Origin: Caldifarciminota bacterium | Lineage (GTDB): Bacteria > Hydrothermota > Hydrothermia > UBA1063 > CAJXJZ01 | Length of the DNA: 64,000 bases | Direction: 5' to 3' | Assembly: GCA_026986775.1 (NCBI GenBank) | Contig: JALSNX010000030.1 | Span: forward strand, 143,483-207,482 | The notes under the pieces: generated by a model | Told to the model about the DNA's origin: nothing | Database searches by the model: none | Seen by the model: only the letters and a program-made list of their open reading frames with translations | Part shown: positions 29,250 to 37,561 of the stretch, in pieces | Layout of the letters: each line of letters opens with the position of its first letter | Position numbering within the stretch: position 1 is the stretch's first letter | Program-made: the position numbers and the translations under genes

Positions 29250-30493
29250 AAATAGACAGGATTCCATTTGGTAAAATTGTACTTGATAACGGTTTTGTAA
29301 TATACTATCTTAAAAGGCCTGTGCCTGATGTGGTTTACATGAATATTTATTACAGGGCAGGTTCTGGCTATGAGAAAGAAGGTCTACGTGGCATTTCGCA
29401 TCTTCTTGAACATCTCATGTTTAAGGGCACAAGCAATTATCCCAAAAACTATTTAACCACGCTTCTTGCACCACTTGGCGGCGATTCAAATGCCTATACT
29501 TCGTGGGATTCTACAGTGTTTTACGCTCAGTTTCCCTCAAGTGTAGCAGAAAAAGTTTTCCTTTACGAAAAGGACAGAATGGAGAATTTGTCCTTTACGG
29601 ACTTTGAGAAAGAACTTAACATCGTAATTGATGAAAAAAAACTCACCCTTGAAAGCAATCCATTCGGACTTTTTTCAGAGAGGCTCTTTTACACCACATT
29701 TTTACTGCATCCCTACAGATACCCTGTAATTGGCACAGAATCTGACCTTAGGAACATGACAGAGGATAAGGTTTATAGATTTTACAGAGAATTTTATACC
29801 CCGGAAAACGCGTTTATGGTTCTTTCTGGAAATGTTACCTCAGATGTTCTGAAAAGTGCAGTGGATATATTTTCCACAGTAAAAAAGAGTGGTCCCATGC
29901 ACAGGGTACCATACTGTGAGAAAGAGCCCCTACAGAATGAGATGCGGATGTTTTTTATGAAAAAAACTGGTTTTAAAGCAAAGGTTCTGACTGTTCTATT
30001 TAAAACAGTGCCCTTCGGTCATGATGATATACCTTATCTTGATGTTATATCCACCATGCTCGGAGATGGGAAAAAATCATATCTTTATGAAAAACTCGTT
30101 TTAAAAGAGGGTGTATTCACCAGTATCGCAACAGAGGTATATGAGACCCAGGCCTGCACCATTCACTCAATTACCGGAACTATAGCAAATAAAAAGAGTC
30201 CGATAAAAGCCCTTGAAAAATTGATGAAGTATATAAAGTCACCTGCAGGGCTTTTTACCAGAAAGAGGTTTAAAAGGGCAATTTTCAGTATATACGCTGA
30301 TTTGGTGTATTCAAGGGAGAGTATAAGAAGTCTTGGTGATACGCTTGGAGAGTTTGCATTGTTATCCAGCGACAGTGATTTTAATGATTTTCCTCAAAAG
30401 GTTCTTTCAGTTGAGTTTGAACGTCTTGAGAAGATATACAGAAGATATTTCAATCCAGATAAGGCCACAGTGGGAATTTTAACGGAAGATTGA
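29246..30493 (+). CDS. M16 zinc peptidase (active subunit)
   Basis: HLLEHLMFKGTSNYP (HxxEH). Confidence 0.9.
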   Translation: MKIDRIPFGKIVLDNGFVIYYLKRPVPDVVYMNIYYRAGSGYEKEGLRGISHLLEHLMFKGTSNYPKNYLTTLLAPLGGDSNAYTSWDSTVFYAQFPSSVAEKVFLYEKDRMENLSFTDFEKELNIVIDEKKLTLESNPFGLFSERLFYTTFLLHPYRYPVIGTESDLRNMTEDKVYRFYREFYTPENAFMVLSGNVTSDVLKSAVDIFSTVKKSGPMHRVPYCEKEPLQNEMRMFFMKKTGFKAKVLTVLFKTVPFGHDDIPYLDVISTMLGDGKKSYLYEKLVLKEGVFTSIATEVYETQACTIHSITGTIANKKSPIKALEKLMKYIKSPAGLFTRKRFKRAIFSIYADLVYSRESIRSLGDTLGEFALLSSDSDFNDFPQKVLSVEFERLEKIYRRYFNPDKATVGILTED

Positions 30494-30494
30494 T

Positions 30495-31739
30495 ATGCTG
30501 AAAAAAAGAATTAGTATTGAAATAAAGAAGGGTGTAAATCTTATTATTGCAGAGCCCCTCTGGTCTTATCCTGTTACTCGTGGTGCCATTATTCTTTCTA
30601 CTGGAGCTTACAAAGACCCTGTGGGAAAAAGAGGTCTTGCTTCTGTGTTTTCAGATGTATTAAATGAGAGAAGTAATCTTCTTGAAAAACTTGAGATATA
30701 TGGAGCGAAGATTAAATCCCATGCATCCCTTACCAGAAGTTTTGTGTCCTTCGCTTTTCTCAATATGAGACTTAAAAAATCATTTTCTCTACTTTCTGAC
30801 TTTATGAGTGATTTTACACCTGATATAGAGACTTTCAATATTGTTAAGGGAAAGAAAATTGACAGGCTATCCATTCTGGAGGAGGACCCTGAATATCTCA
30901 TTTCAAGGAAAATTCAGGAGATTATGTATCCTGATAGTAATTTGAGCAATCCAGTATCGGGTAAAAAAGAGGATATAGAGAATTTGACCCTTATGGACAT
31001 TGAGAACTATTACAAAAAGGAGTTTCTAAGGTCCCAGGTTGATATTGTTATTGTATCAACCCTCAACTGGAAAAGGATACAGGACCTCATTGTAAATGTT
31101 ATAGAAAAATTCAGACCTCAAGAAGTAGGACTGCCATCTTTTCCATCCTCTTATATTTCAAAGAAGATTGTACTGAGAAAGAATAAACTGGGCAATGTAT
31201 TTGTATCCTATTTCCTTCCCGTGCCAGGTGTTGGCACAGATGCGTATCTACCACTTAAACTCATAAGTTACGTCCTTGGTGAAGGCTCGTTTAATTCAAG
31301 GCTTATGAAGAGGTTAAGAGAGGACCTTGGCATTGCGTATTATGTCTCATCGGGAGTTTCAAGGGGCTATACAGTAAACGGTGAAAGGTTCCACGGGTAC
31401 TTTGAAATATCCGCTGAAACGGTCAAAGAGTCAAAGGATAGGTTAATAAAGGAAATAGAAAATTTAATTAAAGTTGTGCATGAAAATGGAATAATGGAGC
31501 AGGAACTACAACTTGCAAAGTCTTATTATATTGGAGTGGAGAGGAAGAGAGGGGAAACTTACAGGGATATACTGGATACAATTCTTTTAGAACGCATTTA
31601 CAATCTTGAGGAAAATTACTTTCTTAACATCAGAAACGAGATTGAAAATGTTACGATGAATGATGTACAGGAAGCCATGCAAACTCTTAAAAAACAGGAA
31701 TTTTCCAGAATAATACTTGAGGAGGAAAAAGGTGAATAA
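30495..31739 (+). CDS. M16 peptidase-like protein lacking HxxEH (inactive partner)
   Basis: M16 fold motifs (VPGVGTDAYLPLKLISYVLGEGSFNSRLMKRLREDLGIAY); no zinc motif. Confidence 0.85.
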   Translation: MLKKRISIEIKKGVNLIIAEPLWSYPVTRGAIILSTGAYKDPVGKRGLASVFSDVLNERSNLLEKLEIYGAKIKSHASLTRSFVSFAFLNMRLKKSFSLLSDFMSDFTPDIETFNIVKGKKIDRLSILEEDPEYLISRKIQEIMYPDSNLSNPVSGKKEDIENLTLMDIENYYKKEFLRSQVDIVIVSTLNWKRIQDLIVNVIEKFRPQEVGLPSFPSSYISKKIVLRKNKLGNVFVSYFLPVPGVGTDAYLPLKLISYVLGEGSFNSRLMKRLREDLGIAYYVSSGVSRGYTVNGERFHGYFEISAETVKESKDRLIKEIENLIKVVHENGIMEQELQLAKSYYIGVERKRGETYRDILDTILLERIYNLEENYFLNIRNEIENVTMNDVQEAMQTLKKQEFSRIILEEEKGE

Positions 31740-32433
31740 AAAGATTAAAAAAGAGATTGAAAGCTGGATATGGACCATTGTAGTGGTGATTTTCATAAGG
31801 GCGTTTTTGCTTCAGGCCTATGAGATTCCTACAGGAAGTATGGAGGATACGCTACTTCCGGGTGATTTTCTACTCGGTGCCAAGTTTGTCTATGGCCTTC
31901 AGATACCCTATACTACCAAAAAGATAGTGGGATTTTTAAAGCCAAAGAGGGGGCAGATAGTCATATTCAATTACCCTCTGAACACGAGGCAGGATTTTGT
32001 TAAAAGGTGTATAGGGCTTCCAGGGGATACCGTTATGATAATAAATAAGGTGGTTTACATTAATGGAAAACCTCTCAAGGAACCGTATAAAACCATCAAA
32101 GATTCTTTCCATATAATTCCCCCTCTTATGGAGGTTAATTCTGAAGTCGCCATGAAGCAGTATGAACAACTCTGGTTGAATGGAGCATTTAGAGATGAGA
32201 AAAGGGTAAGGGATAACTTTGGGCCTGTGGTGGTTCCCAGTGGCACTTATTTTGTCATGGGAGACAACAGGGATTATTCTTACGATTCAAGGTTCTGGGG
32301 ACCCGTCCCCTATGCCTATTTCAAAGGCGTTCCCCTTATCACCTATCTTTCAATCAATCCTGATGTTCCTTTTTACAAAATCTGGAAAAAAATAAGGTTC
32401 AAAAGGATGTTTCGCCTTGTGCTATTTTATTAG
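31732..32433 (+). CDS. lepB: signal peptidase I
   Basis: EIPTGSMEDTLLPGDFLL, QDFVKRCIGLPGDTV, GDNRDYSYDSRFWGPV. Confidence 0.93.
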   Translation: MNKKIKKEIESWIWTIVVVIFIRAFLLQAYEIPTGSMEDTLLPGDFLLGAKFVYGLQIPYTTKKIVGFLKPKRGQIVIFNYPLNTRQDFVKRCIGLPGDTVMIINKVVYINGKPLKEPYKTIKDSFHIIPPLMEVNSEVAMKQYEQLWLNGAFRDEKRVRDNFGPVVVPSGTYFVMGDNRDYSYDSRFWGPVPYAYFKGVPLITYLSINPDVPFYKIWKKIRFKRMFRLVLFY

Positions 32434-33358
32434 TCCGTTTTATTTTAAAGTGCCGTTTCGTCTCAGAGAGTATTTTTATAAAAAACAGAAGTTTACCATT
32501 GAAATAGGTTTTGGAAACGGTGATTTTATGATACATCTTGCAGAAAAAGAGCCTGAATACGGTTATCTTGGGGTTGAGGTCTCCTCAAGGTCTGTGTTGA
32601 AACTCACGAAGAAATTATACTCACACGGAATAACCAATGTAAGAACCATAAAACTAAATGCCTATATGCTTTTTTCTATAATAGAACCTGCCTTCAGTGT
32701 AAGCAGAGTGATTTACAACTTTCCAGACCCATGGCCAGATGCACCATCCAGACGTGTGAGTTCCAAGAAACACCTTCTCCTTATCCACAGGATTTTGAGG
32801 AAAGATGGGAGTTTTTATCTTGCAACAGATTCAGATGTGCTTAAAGAAGATATGGAAAAGAACGCAGGTGAACTTTTCTACATAGAGAAGAGCAAAAGTC
32901 CCTATTTTGATTTCAGAACAAAGTATGAAAGAAGATGGTTGTCTGAGAGAAAAAATATAATATACTACAGATTAAGACCGGCAACGTATAATGGAGATTA
33001 TCCTGTTTTAAATTTTGAAGGAGGAATCAGCGTGGCACATGTAATTTTCCGTTTAAAAGATGAAAAAAAAGACCCACAACTGAATTTGCCTGTAAGATTG
33101 AGATTGGAAGATACGGTTATATTTATAGACAGGCCATATTCCAGAGAAAGGGAGCATCTTTATCCAGTTCTGGTTAAGGAAAAAGGATTCGTTCAGAAGA
33201 CCTTTTTCAAACTCTATTTTACTCACGATGAAGCGAGATTGGTACTTTTTGATACATCGTACCTTGTTACCACTAAAGGCATCAGAATGGCAATGGCATG
33301 TTTAAGGGATATGCTCCTGAAAACGGGAATTTTTGAAATAAAGAGAGATACCACTTAG
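32417..33358 (+). CDS. trmB: tRNA (guanine-N7-)-methyltransferase
   Basis: EIGFGNGDFMIHLAE and NFPDPWPD; overlaps lepB. Confidence 0.88.
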   Translation: MCYFISPFYFKVPFRLREYFYKKQKFTIEIGFGNGDFMIHLAEKEPEYGYLGVEVSSRSVLKLTKKLYSHGITNVRTIKLNAYMLFSIIEPAFSVSRVIYNFPDPWPDAPSRRVSSKKHLLLIHRILRKDGSFYLATDSDVLKEDMEKNAGELFYIEKSKSPYFDFRTKYERRWLSERKNIIYYRLRPATYNGDYPVLNFEGGISVAHVIFRLKDEKKDPQLNLPVRLRLEDTVIFIDRPYSREREHLYPVLVKEKGFVQKTFFKLYFTHDEARLVLFDTSYLVTTKGIRMAMACLRDMLLKTGIFEIKRDTT

Positions 33359-33807
33359 GTTCTCTTTTTCCGAAAGAAATCCTTCAAAAGTATAGCCGCC
33401 TCATCTGAAAAGGGGCCTTTCCTGTATTTTACATGGTGATTCAGTCCTCTTATATCAAAGATATGTGCTTTTGAAACCACGCCTCCGAATTTTGGCTCCT
33501 CTGTTGCGTAGATAACCTCCTCTATACGGGATAGAACAATCGCTCCAGCGCACATAATACATGGTTCAACTGTAACATAGAGTTTTGCCCCTGAAAGTCT
33601 CCAGTTCTTAAGATAATTTGATGCAGCGCTTATAGCAATGATTTCTGCATGTGCTGTTGCATCATGGAGGGACTCTGTGCGATTATGGCCTCTTCCTATA
33701 ATTTTTCCGTTTAGAACCACTACGGCTCCAATGGGTACCTCTCCCTCATCATAGGCCTTCTGTGCCTCAAAGAGAGCCTGTTTCATGAAGATAAGGTCTT
33801 CGTTCAT
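33355..33807 (-). CDS. tadA: tRNA-specific adenosine deaminase
   Basis: HAEIIAI and PCIMCAGAIVLSRI zinc/catalytic motifs. Confidence 0.93.
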   Translation of the reverse strand: MNEDLIFMKQALFEAQKAYDEGEVPIGAVVVLNGKIIGRGHNRTESLHDATAHAEIIAISAASNYLKNWRLSGAKLYVTVEPCIMCAGAIVLSRIEEVIYATEEPKFGGVVSKAHIFDIRGLNHHVKYRKGPFSDEAAILLKDFFRKKRT

Positions 33808-33816
33808 AAGAAAAAG

Positions 33817-33890
33817 CGCGCCCGGAGGGACTCGAACCCCCAGCCTACGGATTCGTAGTCCGTCGCTCTATCCAATTGAGCTACGGGCGC
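33817..33890 (-). tRNA. tRNA-Arg (anticodon ACG)
   Basis: Reverse complement GCGCCCGTAGCTCAATTGGATAGAGCGACGGACTACGAATCCGTAGGCTGGGGGTTCGAGTCCCTCCGGGCGC folds as a cloverleaf; anticodon loop CTACGAA; 3' CCA not encoded. Confidence 0.95.
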
Positions 33891-33942
33891 GTGTTATAAA
33901 TTTTAATGGAAACAGCATGTATTTAAAAGCAAAAAGCGTAAT

Positions 33943-34089
33943 TTAAGTATCTTTTTCGTCAGAATCCCTGTTTTTGTATTTTTTTCTGATGCGGTTCAAT
34001 CTTATAAAGTTAACGAGAATAAGAATTGCCACAATAGAAACCGGAACAAAGATAACAATGAAAACCATTGTGTTGTAAAGACTCTGCAT
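33943..34089 (-). CDS. 48-aa single-TM small membrane protein
   Basis: MQSLYNTMVFIVIFVPVSIVAILILVNFIRLNRIRKKYKNRDSDEKDT*; hydrophobic segment followed by basic tail; below the ORF-track cut-off. Confidence 0.45.
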   Translation of the reverse strand: MQSLYNTMVFIVIFVPVSIVAILILVNFIRLNRIRKKYKNRDSDEKDT

Positions 34090-34119
34090 ATTGTTATTTT
34101 AATCTTATGAAGTCGTTTG

Positions 34120-34147
34120 AAAAAGCGGGGCGAATGCCCCGCAAATT
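34120..34147 (-). terminator. intrinsic terminator of mscL
   Basis: GCGGGGC-GAAT-GCCCCGC with T-run on the minus strand. Confidence 0.8.
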
Positions 34148-34549
34148 TTAATTTTTATTCTTTAAAAGGTCTCTTATTTCCCTTAAAAGCACCACGTCTT
34201 CTGGTGGTGGAGGTGGTGTGGCAGGTTTTTCTTCCTGTGGTTTCTCCTTGAATCTGTTTACCTGTTTCACTATAAGAAATATAGCAAATGCAACTATAAG
34301 AAAGTTAATGATGGTATTTACAAAGACCCCGTATTTTATTGCCACAGCAGGAGAGGTGTCAGTTGCCTTTCTGAGAACTATCATGAGATTTGAAAAGTCC
34401 ACTCCACCCAGGAGTAAGCCTATAGGAGGCATTATGACGTCGTTTACAAGTGATTTTACTATCTGGCCAAAGGCGGCACCGATAATAATGCCAACGGCCA
34501 TATCTATTACGTTCCCCTTCATGGCGAACTTTTTGAACTCATTCCACAT
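34148..34549 (-). CDS. mscL: large-conductance mechanosensitive channel
   Basis: [40 protein letters not shown]. Confidence 0.95.
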   Translation of the reverse strand: MWNEFKKFAMKGNVIDMAVGIIIGAAFGQIVKSLVNDVIMPPIGLLLGGVDFSNLMIVLRKATDTSPAVAIKYGVFVNTIINFLIVAFAIFLIVKQVNRFKEKPQEEKPATPPPPPEDVVLLREIRDLLKNKN

Positions 34550-34693
34550 AAGAACCTCCTTGTAAGTAATATGGTTTTAAAATTGTTTTTGTCATGTAAT
34601 TTAAATATAAGGGCAAAATAAGGTGTATGCAAAAGGTGCTCTGTTTAAATTTTTAAATGTTGCTTTATAATAATGATAAGACGGAGGTGCATT

Positions 34694-37525
34694 ATGCTGT
34701 GGGTGGTTTTGTATTTTTTATCATTTTTTGAGGTAAGGATTGATTCTGCATTCATACCGGCTCTTCCACTTGAAAAATCTCACAAGGCTTTTAAAACACT
34801 GACTTTCATGCAAAAAGATAGAATAAAACTCCCCCTGTATGCCGACTGGATTAACACACTGGATGATTATATCCTTGTAATGAGAAACGACAGTTTGTTT
34901 TACTACTCTCCACGCACTCTGGATATTGATAGCATTGTTGCGACTGGTTTAAAAGGGATTGAAAGAATTTATACAGACTCAAAAGGAAAGATTATCGTTG
35001 TTAAGAATAAAAATGGTTTTTATCTCAATGGGAAAAAGAGAAAAATACGTATATACGGGGACACTGTGAATATAGTAAAGGGAAAAATCGTAGTATCAGA
35101 TTACCGTTCACCGCTATATTATGGCAAAATTCTTTATTATATAAATGAACATGGAAGGGTGGTTATGAAAGTTCCTGTTGATACTACAGGAACTGCTATT
35201 ATAAATGCCCGATATGAAGTTTTACCGTCTTTTCTGGGTTATGAAGGTGACAGTATGCTCGTTTACACATTCAATGGCAAATTGTTTCATGGTTTTAATC
35301 TTTTAAAGGACAATCTTCCTCATGGAATTGCCAGTATGAGAAATGATACGGTTTTTGTATATGATCTTAAAGATTCAGCCTATGCGCTTTCTTATCCCAA
35401 TATGAAATTAATAGGTAAAACAGACCTGAAAAACACGCCGTTTTCAGAAATAAGGAGCGATTTTGAAGGGAAGGTTTATCTTAATGGAAAGATAATCTAC
35501 AGGGATAAGTACCTTGTTTCAGCTAATCTGTATGACATTGATTTTGATGGTATAAAAGAGGTTGTTCTTGGGAGAATGGATGGTAGTTTTGCTGTGCTAA
35601 AGAGATTTAATGGTGCTTATCAGGAGTTTATGTCTTACTATCCAGATAAAAGTCTTTACAGAAGATATTTACCCGTATCTGGCATACCGCTTTTTTATTT
35701 CACGCCTTTAGAAAAAAGTCCTTTTGCTTTTGTTCTGGATACCCTTAATCCCATGTATCTTGATGAGTATCTATATGTGCTTACACATGCATCGCCAGAA
35801 TTTATTGACACTCTCATGAAAATAGGGGCAGATTATCTTTACAAGAACATTTTTGATATTTATCTTGCAGCCAGAAGATTGAAATATGTTAGCCTTTACG
35901 AATTGCCTGATGGTAGAACCACGCTGATTTTAAATAAAAAGGATACACTCCCTTCCGATATATATTATGAGTATGTGGTGTTTCCCCGTGTACTTTACGA
36001 ATTTCCGGAAAAACCCCTGTTCCGTGAGTTTTTTATTAATGATAGAAGTTTTGGTAAATCAGTTCTTGAAGTAGTGGAAAATGATACAACAGTTATTGAT
36101 GCAGTCCATTCCCTTTACAGATGGGCAAAGTCTTTTATGCATTTTGGTTATATGACCAATGACCTTCAGCCAGTTACTATATACAGAAAGGCCTATGGTT
36201 CATGCGGAGAACACTCAATACTCTCTGCTGCTCTTTTTAAGACCATTCTTATTCCATCATATGTTGCAGTTGATATGGGAGAGGACCATCAATGGAATGA
36301 GTTTTACGATGGGAGGCGGTGGGTGCATTTTGACCTTACACAGAATGAAGAAAAGGCTATTGATAATCCATTTGCATCTTCTGAGGGGCTGGGAAACAAG
36401 GAGGTATCCGCAGTCGTTGGTGTTTCACCGAGTGGAAAATATTTCCCCATAACTTCGCATGGTTATACAAAAACGGGAAGAATAGTTGTTTCGGTGGTTG
36501 ACAGTAAAGATAACCCGGTTCCATTTGCACTGGTGGTTCTCAGAAGTCACTGGAATGGCAGAAACAGTGTTTCATTTTTTAAATATACGGATAAAGATGG
36601 GCTTGTTTATTTTGATGCTGGAAGGGAAAAACTGGGATATGGAATTGATGTATTTTCTCCGTATGGTAAGGGAGGTATAGGTAATTTTTATATAGAGGAA
36701 GGGGATACTGTACATCTTCTTGTAAAATTGTGGGGTAAAATAGGAAAAACAGGTGGCAGAAAGAAAGAAGCCCGGATGCTGGTTTTTGGCAGGAATTTTA
36801 GAACAGGGGAGACGGAAGTATTTATAAAAAGTGGCTATCTTTACCAGTCTGATGATGGTAGTGTGTTCAACCCATACTTAAATACACTCGGTATTCTCAA
36901 GGTAAAGGACACGATGAAGGCAGAAAGCAAGCCTCCCTTCATAGAAGTAAACCTAAAAGACACAGTAATAGAAAATGGCCTTCCGCTTATTGTGAGCTTA
37001 GAAGTCAACGACAATCTGGGAGTAAGAAGTGTTCATGCGTTAATTTATGGTAAAAAAGTTAACAGGGAGTTCTGGTTACCAGTAAGAAACGGTTTTGATA
37101 CGGTTTTTGTGAATGAGGATACTGTTATACCAGAAGGTGTATATAAAATTACATTTATTGCAGAAGATTTCTCTGGTAACACTTCTCAGGTGGCAAAGAG
37201 TATAGTGGTCAGAAAAACCTCCTTTTTTAAAAAGCAGAGAATAAAACAGGACCCTGTCGGTACTGACAGAGGAAGCTGGAACTATATATTTGAAGTTAAT
37301 GATACCCTGCCGTTTCTTTACGTTCAAACTCGTGGTCATACACAAAGAATGGACATAGACCTGTTTCTCAAAAAAGATGGTAAGGTTGTAAAGAAATCCA
37401 CATCTCCCACATCCAGTGAATCCATGTATCTTCATCCACTGTTACCGGGTAAATACACTGTTACTGTTCAGGGCTGGCATGTACCTTCAAAAAAGGGGAT
37501 TTTTGATATAAAGGTAGTTTATTAA
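34694..37525 (+). CDS. secreted protein with transglutaminase-like domain
   Basis: AYGSCGEHSILSAALFKTILIPSYVAVDMGEDHQWNEFYDGRRWVHFDLT (Cys-His-Asp triad); RBS GGAGGTG before ATG 34694. Confidence 0.75.
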   Translation: MLWVVLYFLSFFEVRIDSAFIPALPLEKSHKAFKTLTFMQKDRIKLPLYADWINTLDDYILVMRNDSLFYYSPRTLDIDSIVATGLKGIERIYTDSKGKIIVVKNKNGFYLNGKKRKIRIYGDTVNIVKGKIVVSDYRSPLYYGKILYYINEHGRVVMKVPVDTTGTAIINARYEVLPSFLGYEGDSMLVYTFNGKLFHGFNLLKDNLPHGIASMRNDTVFVYDLKDSAYALSYPNMKLIGKTDLKNTPFSEIRSDFEGKVYLNGKIIYRDKYLVSANLYDIDFDGIKEVVLGRMDGSFAVLKRFNGAYQEFMSYYPDKSLYRRYLPVSGIPLFYFTPLEKSPFAFVLDTLNPMYLDEYLYVLTHASPEFIDTLMKIGADYLYKNIFDIYLAARRLKYVSLYELPDGRTTLILNKKDTLPSDIYYEYVVFPRVLYEFPEKPLFREFFINDRSFGKSVLEVVENDTTVIDAVHSLYRWAKSFMHFGYMTNDLQPVTIYRKAYGSCGEHSILSAALFKTILIPSYVAVDMGEDHQWNEFYDGRRWVHFDLTQNEEKAIDNPFASSEGLGNKEVSAVVGVSPSGKYFPITSHGYTKTGRIVVSVVDSKDNPVPFALVVLRSHWNGRNSVSFFKYTDKDGLVYFDAGREKLGYGIDVFSPYGKGGIGNFYIEEGDTVHLLVKLWGKIGKTGGRKKEARMLVFGRNFRTGETEVFIKSGYLYQSDDGSVFNPYLNTLGILKVKDTMKAESKPPFIEVNLKDTVIENGLPLIVSLEVNDNLGVRSVHALIYGKKVNREFWLPVRNGFDTVFVNEDTVIPEGVYKITFIAEDFSGNTSQVAKSIVVRKTSFFKKQRIKQDPVGTDRGSWNYIFEVNDTLPFLYVQTRGHTQRMDIDLFLKKDGKVVKKSTSPTSSESMYLHPLLPGKYTVTVQGWHVPSKKGIFDIKVVY

Positions 37526-37532
37526 GAAGGAA

Positions 37533-37553
37533 GGGGCAGTTTTAAACTGCCCC
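37533..37553. terminator. palindrome between convergent genes, possible bidirectional terminator
   Basis: GGGGCAGTTTTAAACTGCCCC; no strong T-run. Confidence 0.4.
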
Positions 37554-37561
37554 GCCATATT

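Noticed and set aside
29246-31739. Second M16 protein lacking HxxEH as a novelty
   Set aside because: Active/inactive M16 pairs encoded in tandem are a common, known arrangement.
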